Shown here one piece after another: positions 33,429 to 45,319 of a DNA stretch of 64,000 nt (its first letter is position 1; each line of letters opens with the position of its first letter). The notes under the pieces are model-generated. The model was not told the DNA's origin, searched no databases, and saw only the letters and a program-made list of their open reading frames with translations. The position numbers and the translations under genes are program-made. The stretch covers positions 620,001 through 684,000 of the forward strand of contig JAPQWV010000299.1 of NCBI GenBank assembly GCA_027422505.1. Reading direction: 5' to 3'. This DNA is from Craterostigma plantagineum. Taxonomy: Eukaryota; Streptophyta; Magnoliopsida; Lamiales; Linderniaceae.

Positions 33429-34019
33429 CGTACTTTTTTGTTGATGAGAAGAGAACAATATCACGTATTATAATTTGATGGGGTGACAGAATATAATGTA
33501 TGCATACACATATATATATTAGAGAAGAGGGTTGTGTTTGTGAAGGTGAAGGTTAGCAATTCGCATACATATATACAATTTGCAATCATGAATATTACAT
33601 ACGTATAAGTATAGATATAAAACGTGGAGACAAGATCCGAGAATCACTCATATATTGCTAGAGTATATCACACTTTTTTTAGGGGATTACTATTTACCGC
33701 CCCCTTTTTACTTGTTACCGCCCCCTAAAGGGCTAGAAAAAGACGATTTTGCCCTTATGATATTTAAATTAATTTAAAAAGAGAAAATTATAATAAACAA
33801 GAAAAAATATCTATTTAAAGCTTGTCCAGACAACACTTTTCAAATCGCATATCCAAATCAGACAAAAAAAACTAAAATCGCAATGGATCGACGACAAGGA
33901 CTAGGAAAGGGAAAGGGCTTTTTTTCACGACCGGTAAGCCAAATTAACGTAAAACATCGTTCGAATTTCGTCTCAACCAAACTGTATTTCCGTTCGTTGA
34001 AAAAAAAAAAAAAAATATT

Positions 34020-34330
34020 GACCGAAACATAATTTCGGTCAGTGCAGTACTGACCGAAACATAATTTCGGTCAGTGCAGTACTGACCGAAACATAATTTC
34101 GGTCAGCACTGTTAACGACCGAAATTATGTTTCGGTCACTGCAGTACCGACCGAAATCATGTTTCGGTCAGTACTGCAATGACCGAAATCATGTTTCGGT
34201 CGGTACAGTGCTGACCGAAATCATGTTTCGGTCAGCACTGTACCGACCGAAATTTGATTTCGGTCAGTGCAGTACTGACCGAAACATGATTTCGGTCGGT
34301 ACTGCAGTTACCGAAATTTTATTTCGGTCG
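34020..34330. repeat. Palindromic 31-bp repeats, left array (10 copies)
   Basis: Ten tandem units of GACCGAAA-N5to7-TTTCGGTC, a perfect palindrome arm pair, joined by linkers such as AGTGCAGTACT that are themselves partly palindromic. Each unit can form a hairpin. The arm bases are almost invariant; the loop varies (CATAAT, TCATG, TTTGAT). Confidence 0.92.
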
Positions 34331-34349
34331 TTTTTTTTTTTTTTTTTTT

Positions 34350-35085
34350 GATAAAAAATATAATTACAGACCATGGGTGGAAAGACCCTACCCGGAGGAA
34401 GCAGTAGACCCCCCCGTTGGAGGAGAGGCGAAAGCGAGCAGCTGCTTCGCAGTACATATATGCGGATTACGATCCGCATGCGGATCATGGTGTGCCGAAT
34501 GATGGAGCATCGTTTGAGTCATCCGGCGACGATCTGCCACCGGCCTCCTCAGGTAATTCCATTCTCCTCTATAAAATGACATGCGATGTCGTGTCTTAAA
34601 ATACGTAAAAGAAATTAAATTTATTTTTGCGTTATTCGTGATAAATGAAATAGGGAGCAAGCGCTCCAAGGTCACAGATGACAGTTCGTGGAGGGTGCAG
34701 GGGCCACAGCCCGGTGGTCCATATGATGACGAGGTCATCGGCATGCATACCCCTGCGCGGCCACGCCGACTACGTACGTAATTAAATCTTATGTCGATTT
34801 TTTTTATATTTATATGTGTAATCGTACGTATTATTGCTATGTGCAGTGGTACAGCACGATGTACAGCTTGACTTCGGACATGCTAGCCTGTCTGCTTCGT
34901 GGTGATACGACGCGTACGGACGAGTTCCGAGACAGGCTGAATGACATCAACGACCGTGGCGCCAGGCCCCTTGACGCTGTTGCTATTGTTTTTTTATCTT
35001 TTACTGTATCGGACGGATTTTATATATGTTTTCAATATTTGTTTGCATATTTATTCCGTTTCGAATATAAATATACAAATAAATA
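34350..35085 (+). other. Gene-fragment-like interior of the MULE-like element
   Basis: This GC-richer island sits between the two palindromic arrays. Three exon-like blocks (about 34375-34552, 34653-34778 and 34848-35000) are separated by AT-rich stretches with plausible splice signals (CTCAG/GTAATT; TGTGCAG before the third). Translations include YADYDPHADHGVPNDGAS and VQGPQPGGPYDDEV. The second faintly recalls the start of plant-mobile-domain proteins, but I cannot identify the source gene. It is probably a captured fragment. Confidence 0.35.
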
Positions 35086-35580
35086 ATTCAAATAAATAAT
35101 AAAAATAAATTATCCAAATAAATAATACAAATAAAATATACAAATAAATAATACAAATAAAATATACAAATAAATAATCCAAATAAATAATCCAAATAAA
35201 TAATCCAAATAAATAATATAAATAAATAATCCAAATAAATAATATAAATAAATAATCCAAATAAATAATATAAATAAATAATCCAAATAAATAATAAAAA
35301 TAAATAATCCAAATAAATAATACAAATAAAATATACAAATAAATAATACAAATAAAATATACAAATAAATAATCCAAATAAATAATCCAAATAAATAATA
35401 TAAATAAATAATCCAAATAAATAATATAAATAAATAATCCAAATAAATAATAAAAATAAATAATCCAAATAAATAATCCAAATAAAATATACAAATAAAT
35501 AATCCAAATAAATAATCCAAATAAATAATATAAATAAATAATATAAATAATATAAATAAATAATCAAAATAAATAATAAA
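35086..35580. repeat. AT-rich minisatellite AAATAATCC/AAATAATATA
   Basis: About 500 bp built from 13-14 bp units of the AAATAAATAATCC and AAATAAATAATATA types, with longer-range duplication of blocks. The long Ile/Tyr/Leu-only frames on the minus strand are artefacts of this repeat. Confidence 0.92.
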
Positions 35581-35595
35581 AAAAAAAAAAATTTC

Positions 35596-35842
35596 GACCG
35601 AAATCAATTTTCGGTCGTTACTGTAACGACCGAAAATAGATTTCGGTCAGTACTGTAAACGACCGAAAATTGATTTCGGTCGGTTCAGTATCGACCGAAA
35701 TCTGATTTCGGTCAATACTGTAACGACCGAAAATTGATTTCGGTCGGTACTGTACTGACCGAAATCAATTTTCGGTCGTTACAGTACTGACCGAAGTATA
35801 ATTTCGGTCAGTACTGTAACAACCGAAAATTTATTTCGGTCC
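35596..35842. repeat. Palindromic 31-bp repeats, right array (8 copies)
   Basis: Eight units of the same GACCGAAA...TTTCGGTC family as 34020-34330, with different loops (TCAAT, TTGAT, TAGAT), so the arrays have diverged independently. Confidence 0.9.
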
Positions 35843-36047
35843 AATTTTTTTTTTTTTTTTTTCTTTCGGTCGAGTTGAAATTCGAACAATGTTTTACGTT
35901 AATTTGGCTTACCAGTCGTGAAAATAGGTCGTTTCCTCTTTTTAAATTAATTTAAATAACATAAGGGCAAAATTGTCTTTTTTCATCCCTTTAGGGGGCG
36001 GTGACTAGGAAAAAGGGGGCGGTGAATAGCAATCCAGTTTTTTTATT

Positions 36048-37107
36048 GGGTAAAATATGGTATTCCCCCTTGTGGTTATATTTAAATGCACATTACAACA
36101 TTGTGGTGCTTTTTTACTTGAAATTCCCTCATGGTTTTTAAAACGTACCAAACCCCTCGGTCAACACTTTCTGCCCGGAATATGTATCGCACGCGCCTGG
36201 TTTGCGAGTGAAATAAGATTTCACAATATTTTTCTACATAAAAGACTAAATTGCCCCTCAAGGTCGTCGTCTTCGTCTTAATCACATGATGTTTTCTTCC
36301 AATCCACAACCACTGTCGGGCCCACCGCGGAACCAATTGCAATAGAAATCAAACTCGAAATTGTGGCAAAAATCGAAATCGAAATTGAAATTACGGTATA
36401 AATCAAAATCGAAATTGCACAAAAAAAGCCCCTCGAAATTGCTATAAAAATAAAATTTCAGATCTTACAGCGCCCAAGTCCAGGGCCGCACAGCTCGATT
36501 TCTTTCCCAACTGAGCTCCATACCTGGTAATAAGGTGTTTATAGTCAAAGCTTAGCAAGAGACAATTTCCAATGCTTTGGTCGTTCTCTAGGTAGAAGCT
36601 TCCAGAGAGCTCTGTAATTTGTTTCCTTAAGCATTAGGAGATTTGATGACCAAATTGACCAATGGGTTTATAAATCAAGTTACCATCTTCTGGGTCAATC
36701 GTCAAAATCACCGATAATAATGACATGGGTTTACAAGTGGTTTATCTATGTTCAAAACCGTAGGAAGGTTCGCTGTTTGACAGTATTTTATCAATTCCTA
36801 TGCACCAGTTATTGGAAGACGCTGTGGTGGTGGAGATTGCCAGCTCGAAGAATCCGTTCGAAGAGATTGAGGGTTGACCTTTGCTTCGAAGCGATTAGGG
36901 TTGATGACGATGATGATGCTGCTCTGCTAAGTTACATGTAGATGAGGCTAAAGCTTGAATTTCGGTCTGACCATTAGATTTAATTTGACGGGAGAGGGAG
37001 CATGTGCAAAATTAAATAAACCGTAAGGGTGTTTCAGATGATTTACGAACCACAAGGATTTTGATGCTTATGTTTTAAACCACACGTGCGTTATATGCTA
37101 TTTAGCA
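36048..37107. mobile_element. Small TIR element (MULE-like), 1.06 kb
   Basis: The target duplication TTTTTTATT occurs at 36039-36047 and 37108-37116. The ends are diverged inverted repeats of about 100 bp: the left reads GTAAAATATGGTATTCCCCC then CCTTGTGGTT, and the reverse complement of the right reads CTAAATAGCATATAAC then CACGTGTGGTTT and CCTTGTGGTTCG. The interior has no convincing coding region. Its left target duplication overlaps the right flank of the preceding element. Confidence 0.6.
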
Positions 37108-37326
37108 TTTTTTATTTTGGCTTCATTGAAGTACAAGACAGAGATATTAAGACAAGCCTATATATAGAGTCACTAGGAAGTCCTGTATTAATTGTAGAGC
37201 AAGAGACGGGACCGATCCAATAAGTGTAATGGTTTGAATGTATAGTGATCTTATCCTTCATCCGTACCCTACACCACTCAAGAAGCCACTTATGAGGCAC
37301 CAACCCTATGAGAAGCACCTTTAGCA

Positions 37327-37602
37327 TTAGCGATTTTTTCCAACCCTTACTTGAGGTGGCTTCTTGTCATTTGTCATTGGCTTAGACGAACATGAGGAGG
37401 ATGCGTGCCCAACGCATGAACATAGAGAACACTTCAGCGGTTGCCACTCATAATCAACACGAACCTTAACGGTGCCTAAAGAATTTCCATCTTCTGACTG
37501 TATACGAATGTTAAAGGTCTCTATAAATGGATCGAAGGGCTTCCTGTGTATACAGACACGAGCATAATCTATCCTCTCCACTTTAGATGTAAAGTCATCC
37601 AT
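37327..37602 (-). pseudogene. LINE ORF1-like fragment with zinc knuckle
   Basis: 91 codons on the minus strand: IDYARVCIHRKPFDPF, then VRVDYEWQPLKCSLC and a CX2CX4HX4C knuckle (CSLCSCVGHASSSC). This resembles the end of the DUF4283 region plus the zinc knuckle of plant L1-type LINE ORF1 proteins. A full ORF1 is several times longer, and no endonuclease or reverse transcriptase follows within the window. DNA to 37117 downstream shows nothing I can assign. Confidence 0.6.
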
Positions 37603-37651
37603 GGCAGAACCACTACAACTTTCCCGTCCGTCATTCGCCTCACACTCTCAC

Positions 37652-37852
37652 CTACGGCTCTTTCGGAAACGGAGACCGTGTCCGCGCCCAAAGAAAAGGA
37701 CCCACATGTGGAAGGCTCTCCATGATTCGCTTTTGAAGAGCTTCAAAGGCAGTGACATCAAACTGTTCATGAAAATCATGGTATCGTTTCTTAAGAGCAT
37801 CGATGTCTGGAGAAGATGTTTCACGTTGGAGAGTGTGTATGAACTTGTCCAT
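37652..37852 (-). other. Short unidentified ORF upstream of the LINE-like fragment
   Basis: 66 codons on the minus strand (MDKFIHTLQRETSSPDIDAL..., ending SPFPKEP) just 5' of the LINE-like fragment. It has reasonable amino-acid composition but I recognise no family. It may belong to the same inserted sequence. An overlapping plus-strand frame is equally long, so coding status is uncertain. Confidence 0.25.
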
Positions 37853-38140
37853 GTGAAGTGGTTGAAGCTGAGCTTGCCATCTTCGATTTTCTCTTGAGTG
37901 ACCACGTGGTACTGTTTTTTGTTGTAAACTGTCAATTTAGTATTTAATTTTATATCTCATTTTTACCCTATCCTTAAATGAATTACTATTTTACATTTAG
38001 TTTCATAATAACTCATTCGTTTTTTATACTTATAGATATAAGATCATTAAATTTAAATTATATTTCTACTAAATGTTTCAAAAAAATTAATATCATATAT
38101 TTAGATATGCACACGCATTTCAGAGTGCAAAAATAGTAGC

Positions 38141-38175
38141 ATATATATATATATATGTAAGTGTGTGTGTGTGTG
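38141..38175. repeat. (AT)n/(GT)n compound microsatellite
   Basis: About eight AT repeats followed by about eight GT repeats. Confidence 0.9.
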
Positions 38176-38684
38176 CGCAATTCTTTAGCCAGTCTTATTT
38201 AGCAGCCTTATTTATATGAATTGGCATAGGATAGGCCAGAGAATTTCGAGCTGCTACGTTTCCAACATTTTTTATAGATGGGTTTGATGATAGCATTACA
38301 TTGTTAGAATGCGCATAATCTCGATTATTTTATTGCTCGAAAAATGAGATAACAAATAAATTGACATTGAATACAAGAATTTATGTGGTCGACCTATGTC
38401 CAGGGGGCTAAGGATATAGCCTCTTTTTACCATGTGAATGTGATTAAAGTTAGGTACATCTCGTAAGGCTGTGGTACATAAAAATGACTAGAAGTCTCTA
38501 AATATTCAACTGAATCTATTAATGGAGAATGAGCGAAGAGCTAGAAGACTTGTGTGTGGTGTGGTATTTCTCTAAGTTGTCTTCTTGCCTATTTATAGGT
38601 AAAGAAGGATTGTATGCTTTGTCATTATTTCTTGATTTTCGTCAACACGCCTACATGTACACGTGTATTTGAAACATTGCCTAC

Positions 38685-39007
38685 TAAAAATCGAGTGGTC
38701 ATTCCTAAAATCAATTGATAATAAGAGGAGAGGGCCTCTGATATATTTGAAGAGCTTGAATTATTCGATGTGGGACAAACCCCAACTTAGAGTCTCAACA
38801 CGCCCCCTTACGTGTGACATGACTGACCTAACACGTAGACATATGAATCGAGTGATGGCGGACAGAAGATATTCCGATACTATATTAGAAATCGAGTGGT
38901 ACTTCCTGAAACCAATTGATGATATGAGGAGAAAGCCTCTAATATAAATATAATGGCTTAAAGATGTTGAATTATCCGATGTGGGAAGCTCAATTATAAT
39001 CTCAACA
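38685..39007. repeat. Two ~120-bp direct repeats of an unclassified dispersed element
   Basis: Copies at 38685-38800 and 38887-39007 share AAATCGAGTGGT, CAATTGAT, GAGGAGA, CGATGTGGGA and a terminal CTCAACA. The TGTGGGA...CTCAACA pattern is familiar from dispersed plant repeats, including LTR ends. The upstream sequence from 38302 (TGTTAGAATGCGC...) looks LTR-like, but I cannot close it with a target duplication. 39008-39443 shows no gene. Confidence 0.55.
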
Positions 39008-39443
39008 TTCACGATTAGTCGAACCGGCCAATAAACTCGATGAGCCATGCCTACAATCGAGTCATGATTGTCGAACTCAGAGCATCAGCATAACCGCTTG
39101 ATAGCTCACGACGATCATACAGTAGAACTTCCTCCTTAACTATTTCTCTTCACGTTACATCTAAACTAATATAACATGTTGGCTTCAAACTTAGTATTTA
39201 ATTGTCCAAGTATTTGTTCATAAAATTAAAAAAGAAAAAGAAAAGAAAGAAAGAAAGAAACATGTGAAGAAATCAGCTACTCAGCACATATCTAGTGCTA
39301 ATTGGATCGTTTGCGCCATTAGAGATGGGCGTTTGAGTTACTTTCAACGTCGGTGAAAAAAATTGTGCTCGAACTTCGAACAAATCTACATGCAAATATC
39401 TAAAAATATAAAATACTACCATTTTAGTCCCTTGTTAGAAAAC

Positions 39444-39451
39444 TTTTGTAG
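39444..39451. repeat. Target-site duplication TTTTGTAG, left copy (MULE)
   Basis: Perfect 8-bp match to 45312-45319; extending by one base gives a 9-bp match with one difference. Confidence 0.7.
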
Positions 39452-40149
39452 GATTTGTTTATTATAATAGGGTTGTTTAATTTCGTTGTAAATAAAATAG
39501 GGTAATTTCGCTAAAAATTACCAAAATCGTGCGAATCGCGTTTATTAAACGCAACGTCGCGTCCAATGGACACGATACAGGCTTAACGCGTGCCTGATCT
39601 TAAAAAATTGATTGGGCCAAGTGTTGGCCCAATAAACCGGGCATCGCGGCCATTGACCGTGTCGTCGCTTCTAATGAAAGCGACGACGGGTTTAATAAAC
39701 CTGCGTCGACTTCTTCTTCCTCCTCACTTCTCGTCGCATCCTCACTGTCGATTCCGGCCACCCACCACCGGTGAACACCACCGCGAACCACCATGACACA
39801 ATCCTTCTTCCTCGTCATCGTCAACTAAGCTTCGTTTGGGTATGAAACTCCTAATTTGTTTAAATCTTGATTTTGGTAGTTTCGTTAAATTTCATCGAAT
39901 CCTTGAGTTTAAATTTGTGTTTTGATATAATATGTGCTATAGATATTGTCGGTTGCTTATTAGATGATATAACACGTTAAATTTGGATAATTTTTTCGAT
40001 TTAGGAATTTTCCCTAATTTCGAAAGCTAATTTTGAAATTAGGGTTTCTAGCTTGATTTATTCGATTTTTCGATACCTGATTAAATTTATGTGTTGATAT
40101 TGTGTTTGTTTTAGTTGGTCTTTGTTGACTTGTAAACATTCGATTTAGG

Positions 40150-42156
40150 ATGGATATGAACGAATTTTACGGGCCGATAGATCACTCTTTAGTGATATTC
40201 CAGGATAGTCATCGTTGTAACGATGTACTATCCAACTCTGATGGTGCCCTAGACACTCCTTTGACCATTAGGGATTTGGAAAGTGTTGTGTGAGGTAAGA
40301 TTTCATGACCGTGCGGTTGTACGGTCGTATTCTGGAGAAGTTAAATACGATGTCGTTTTACGGCGTCTATAGTTGTGGATCTCAGAAGTTAGATCCACAC
40401 TTGATTACGGCTCTTGTAGATAAGTGGAGGAAGGAGATGCACACGTTCCACTTGCCTGTGGGTGGGAGACCGTTACTTTAGAGGACATCGTTGTTCTGTG
40501 GAGACTCCCCCTCGATGGTACTTCGGTCAGTAGTGTGATCCCAAGTAAGACGCAGGATTAGTAGATGACAGCAAAGATTATGAGGTAGATCAACGTGGGT
40601 GCGTACAACGGGACGAAGGTGTCTTTGAGGAAGTTTGCGGACTGGTTGGAAGCCAACCAGATCGACGATGACAGTGAAGATTATGAGGTAGATCATCGTG
40701 CACGTGCATACGCTCTTACTCATGGGTTCGGTTTTGTTTCCCGATTCCAGCAGAAGCTCGACGTCCATTACTTTTATTCCATTGCTCGAAGACATCAATG
40801 TCGTGCAGACTTACGGCTGGGGCAGTCCCGTTTTGGCTTTCTTGTATAGAGAGCTATGTACCTCGTGCCAGCATCAGAAGAAGAACATTGGTGGAGCTCT
40901 GCGGTTGCTTCAGGTGCGTTCTTTTATGTATTTGAATTTTCTTGAGGCGTATACATACTAATTCACTTATTTAAATTTTGCGTTGGTATGGACGTGGATG
41001 CGTATATTACCTGTGCAGCCGATTATTATCCGTCCTCGAGTGCAAATGCTGGCCACCGTTGAAGATGGAATTGAGTTGCCCATTCCGCCACATGCTGCGA
41101 GGTATTAAGACGATATTTATTTAATATTACATAGTTCATGAAAGTTTTACTTATTTTTAATCTATTTTTTATTTCAGGTGGAATACGTTGTTCGATGATA
41201 CGACATCGACGAACTCGAATTTGCATGCGATTCGAGAGTCGCTCGATAGCATGTCGATGGAGCAGTTCGTTTGGGCTCTATGATGATCAGTCACCGGAGA
41301 TTATGGCGTTAAGAGTCGAATGTCGAACACCGTGCTGTCGTTCATAATGCCACTCATACTCTATAACATCGTTGAGTGGCACTATCCCGATCGCATGCTC
41401 CGACAGTTCTCGATGATTCAGTCCGTCCCGCAAGTCCCAAGGTATCTTAATGTTGATCTTCATCGACACTATATTTGTAATGTCTCGGGAAGGGATTGGA
41501 GGTCGTATCACGAGCATTATCAAGCCTTGTGGCTGTCTCGATACGAGAGAATCGTCAGTGCGATGGAGATAGTTGGCGCTGCACAGTGCACTCCAGATTA
41601 TTTTCCACGGTACCGATCCAGCACCCATCGTTACATTTCTCCATCGACTATTCATATGGACCGAGGATTCCAGATGGGAGATAGTGCATTTATCGACGTT
41701 ATGGTTAGTTAGTTTTCCATTTTTTTATTTTCGGCGTGTCATTTAAGAGGTGAACTTATTATTCATTAGGCACATTACGTCGATAGGGCCGAGGTGATAT
41801 TTAGAGGTGGGAATTTGCAAGGGGGATTAGATGTCATACATCAGATGCAGCAGCTTGCCATTGACAGGCGTCAACGAAGACATGTGGAGTTCACTGACAT
41901 CCCTCCGACATAGATGAGTGGCCCGTCGTCTACTGGGGTTCCAACTCAGGTGCCAGGCCCATCGTTTTCACGGGGTCCAATGCAGGACCTTGGCCCGTCG
42001 TCTTCAAGGGGTCCGACGGGATTATACAAGGATGGTAGTTATTTTACACCGCTAGGTTACGGTGCCGACTGCGGCGACGATGACGACGACGACGAGACGC
42101 CTCACATCAATGCACCAGTCACCGCCGCTATCGCAGCAACGACGTCGTTGTCCTGA
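40150..42156 (+). pseudogene. Plant-mobile-domain (PMD, aminotransferase-like) gene, decayed
   Basis: From the ATG at 40150 (GPIDHSLVIFQDSHRC) to about 42156. The recognisable series of PMD motifs is WRKEMHTFHLPVG (about 40425), a WLE..., D-rich segment (40645), LLMGSVLFPDSS (40713), YGWGSPVLAFLYRELC (40815), IGGALRLLQ (40890), a PIIIRP segment, YNIVEWHYPDRMLRQF (41360) and a DWR...H..Y...W block. A plausible intron lies at 41101-41178 (GAG/GTATTA ... TTTCAG/GTGG). Stops and frameshifts (for example the TGA near 40292 and a shift near 40700) break it. The end is Pro/Ser-rich with an acidic Asp run. Host PMD relatives (MAIN/MAIL) are nuclear proteins for genome stability; the transposon versions' role is unclear. 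Confidence 0.78.
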
Positions 42157-42422
42157 GCAGCCGAAGCTCCTGTTGACCGTGGCCATCTGCATAGGAATAG
42201 ACAACCACGTAGATGTGGCACACGATCACATTATATTCGTTAGTTATATTCGATGGATTTCTATTTGTGTTTCTAGTTTTTCTGTGTGAAGACAGTTTTT
42301 GTATTTCTAGCAACTTTGCCATCTTCCAGTTCTTGCAACTTTTTAGTCGTATGTCGATGATAATACTTCAAAATACTTATATAACAACAGACGACAACAA
42401 CACATAGAAAAATTAATTTCAC

Positions 42423-44956
42423 TCATACATAGATATCATCACAACTTAAGAAAAAGACAATCAACATCCATGACCTATCTAATGTTGTCTCTGACTTGAG
42501 CACCCTGATCCGTTTTGTTGCGAATATGAGTTGTGCGAGGCCTACCCGGCCCTCTTCTGCCACGTTAGCATTCATTATGTACAATCGAAAAACCAGTATG
42601 CTCCAATATTGCTCGTCATACAGTAGATGAAACGTTCCCTGATATGACTCAAAGTATGCTACTTTACTATAGAAATGAGCAATGACTTGAGTGCTAGTAA
42701 CATTCCATCGGCGGCATGCTGCCTGCGCATGAGAACATGGAGTGAAATGCATGTCTCAATTTTCACAAGTGCACGTTCTTCATTGAATGTTTACCACATG
42801 TTTTCTTTGAGTCACCGATGAAGAAGTATACACCTCAGCTGTTTGCATTCGCGGGTCAAATGCAGTTATGAAATGGCCGAAAGAGGCATTTGACCAGTCG
42901 CTGAACATCCTCCACGCATAAGGAGACCATGAGGTTTGAGAACTCTCCATCCCCGCAGCTGCCTGTTGATACATATCACGAAAGTATTCGGCACATCAAT
43001 GGAAGCTGAATTCGACTATCGCTTTAGGAGGCAATAAGCGAGCCCCTTTGAACACACCATTAAGTGCCTCTAAGATGTTCGTCGTCATTAAACCACACCT
43101 AAGTCCACCATCGTGAGCAAACGTCTCCGTTCTCGATCAATCTTGCGCAACCATTCATAGGCTTCTTCGCGCAGACTCTTACTATGCTCCATGATCCATT
43201 CAAACTTTTCCACCGTATGCGCCATCCCTGCTCTATGGCATATCATTGTCTTTGAACTCATTGTGACGTAAATAGTAATGATGCACTCCATTCGGTAACC
43301 TATAAGCATCGAGTTGTTCTACTGCGGAAAGTAAATTTGCATCACAGTTCGTAAGTAATAAGGACTAGCTTTTGTAAAAAGAAAAATAAAAACGAACAAC
43401 TTGATATACTTTAAGTAAAATACCTGGATGGCGATCTGAAATTAGGCATGCCGCTTGACGCTCCAATACATGAATATTAAGTAAATTCAAGAACCACCTC
43501 CAAGAATGTGTGTCTTCCGATGTACCGATGGCAAAAGCAAGTGGAAAAACTTTCTGATTTGCATCGAGTGCACATGCAATCAACATTTTATACTTGTACT
43601 TCGAATATAAGTGCGTACCGTCGACACAAACCACTCTACGACAATGCTTGAAGCCGTCAATGCAAGGTTTGAAGGCCCAAAAGACATACCCGAATTTTTA
43701 CTCCTGACATATCTTGAAGATGCCATCACTTCACCACCGTTTTGGGGTTATAACATTGCAACGCTTTCATTAATATGGGAAGCTTTTGGATTGAAGTTTC
43801 CCAAGTACCATAAACAATTTGTTTTGCTCTTTTGAGTTCATGCCATGCTTGAATGTATGAGATGACGTATCCAAAAGTATCCTTTACGAGCTGCTGCACG
43901 TTTTTGGGTAAATACTGGGGTTCGTTCTTCACCGTTTCGATTAATATTCTCGTAATTTCATTTCATGACACATTGCGATGCGTGCTAGCCAACTCGTGCG
44001 TGTAGCATGTGTGAGGTCCTCCGTATCTCGTTACCCTCCAAAAAAACTTCTCGGTTTGAAGATTGCTTGCAATTTCCAATTACAGTCGTCGTTGTGATTG
44101 CATCTCACGCTCCATGCGGTTCTATTACTTACGTTCCCGTGGTACTCACGTCTAACAACCCTCAAATGGTAATCGTTAACATCACATTTCAAATGATCTT
44201 TGCTATTAAATGTCATACCTATGAAAAACGCGGGTTCGTCCCTATCGTAAAAATCACCACCAGTTTCGTCAACGTCTGGGGGAGCCATTCGATAAGTGGC
44301 ATTAAACAGCACCGTCTGGTACAATGCTCGAGTCTCTTCTGGTTCTATTGGCATATCAATAGATGGTCCATCGTTATTAGTATCATCGTCTTCTGCGGGA
44401 TCTGGAAGATCGTCTAGTGCCCCACCCTCGTCATCAGCTTCAGAGTCGCTGACGTCACTATCTTGCACGACATCATGAACGATCTCAGGCTGCGCCACCG
44501 TTGAACTAGTAGGAACACAACGGTTACTCAAGGTATATCTTCGTGAGGGGCGTCGAACGAAATATTGGTCAACCCTTTGGTAACTGATGTAATGTTATGA
44601 AATGGATAAGTCGGCGCGGGATTCGTGTACTCGTCGGGAGCATCTACGTTGCGATCGAACTGAACGTTCTCATTTGTCTCAACAAAGACCTCAATATAAT
44701 CAAGTTCGGCATCGGGATCCAATAATTACGCGAGCACGGCATCATTAGACATTCGTAGGAGCTTCTGATACAGCCGAGAGTGTTGATAATATTCGTTCTT
44801 TAGCCGAACGATTAAAGAGGTGTCGACGGAAGTCATATCGTACAGCATACTATTGATCGAAATTGGTTTCGCGACGAATTCGACGATAGCCGATGAGTTG
44901 AAGACTATATCGAATGATGTTTGATTCGTGTACGATTTCACCGCCAAAATAGACAA
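42423..44956 (-). pseudogene. MURA-like Mutator transposase, decayed
   Basis: Read on the minus strand: an acidic N-terminal region (44956-44528, one TAA); the MuDR-type DNA-binding region with FIGMTFNSKDHLK ... SVRCNHNDDCNWKL (44031-44300); a helical part (43932-43726); the MULE transposase core with VDGTHLYSKYKYKML and CLISDRHPGI, carrying the first two catalytic aspartates (43634-43430); downstream helices (43309-43088, 42974-42780); and a SWIM zinc finger (CTC..., then FTPCSHAQAACRRW) around 42700-42780. Several frame changes and stops lie between these blocks, so this copy cannot transpose on its own. Confidence 0.82.
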
Positions 44957-45311
44957 CTATTGAATTTTTCTGGACACCATACTGAATATCTACGAAATTT
45001 TATGAAATTTAACATTGTGATCGCGCGTTAAATAACGAAAATCGTCGTGATTATTAGAAACGACATCGCATGCAATAAGAGCGTCGTCCCGTCCATTTGG
45101 CGCGACGCCGAACTATTATTGCAGACAACGCGTAACGGGCCCAATATGTTTTTTTGAAAAAGTGGCCCGTTTTATTTCGGGCCACCTCACCGTCGCGTCT
45201 AATAGTCGCAACGCCGCGTTTAATAACAGTGTTTCGCTCTGTTTTATTAATTTTGATTGAAAAAATCCTATTTTATATTTTGTGATTAAATTGCGTTATT
45301 TTAATAGCCAT

Positions 45312-45319
45312 TTTTGTAG
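45312..45319. repeat. Target-site duplication TTTTGTAG, right copy (MULE)
   Basis: Pairs with 39444-39451. Confidence 0.7.

Larger units (their letters stand above)
33682..36037. mobile_element. Non-autonomous MULE-like element with long TIRs and palindromic subterminal repeats
   Basis: The ends are inverted repeats: the left GGATTACTATTTACCGCCCCC and the reverse complement of the right (GGATTGCTATTCACCGCCCCC) continue aligned for well over 100 bp, including CACGACCGGTAAGCCAAATT against CACGACTGGTAAGCCAAATT. TTTTTTTA flanks both ends (33674-33681 and 36038-36045), an 8-9 bp duplication that is weak because it is a homopolymer. Inside each TIR lies an array of palindromic ~31-bp repeats, and between them gene-like sequence and an AT minisatellite. 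TIR length and duplication size suggest Mutator-like. No transposase is present. Confidence 0.75.
39452..45311. mobile_element. Mutator-like element carrying a MURA-type transposase and a plant-mobile-domain gene
   Basis: This 5.86-kb element has flanking TTTTGTAG and diverged TIRs of at least 120 bp; both ends contain AAATAAAATAGG- and TTATTAAACGC-type segments when the right one is reverse-complemented. Between the TIRs are two convergent genes: a plant-mobile-domain (PMD) gene on the plus strand and a MURA-like transposase on the minus strand. Both are broken. Association of PMD genes with MULEs is known in plants. 39452-40149 is TIR and leader DNA, with a short ORF at 39590-39796 that I do not trust. 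Confidence 0.8.

Noticed and set aside
35051..35607. Minus-strand ORFs of 147-165 codons made of Ile, Tyr, Leu and Phe
   Set aside because: Translation of an AT-rich minisatellite; they look like membrane proteins only through repeat composition.
36057..36941. Short ORFs inside the 36048-37107 element
   Set aside because: No family resemblance and poor agreement with any gene structure.
38302..38800. Solo LTR beginning TGTTAGAATGCGC
   Set aside because: The start looks LTR-like and CTCAACA could be an end, but no 5-bp target duplication brackets it.
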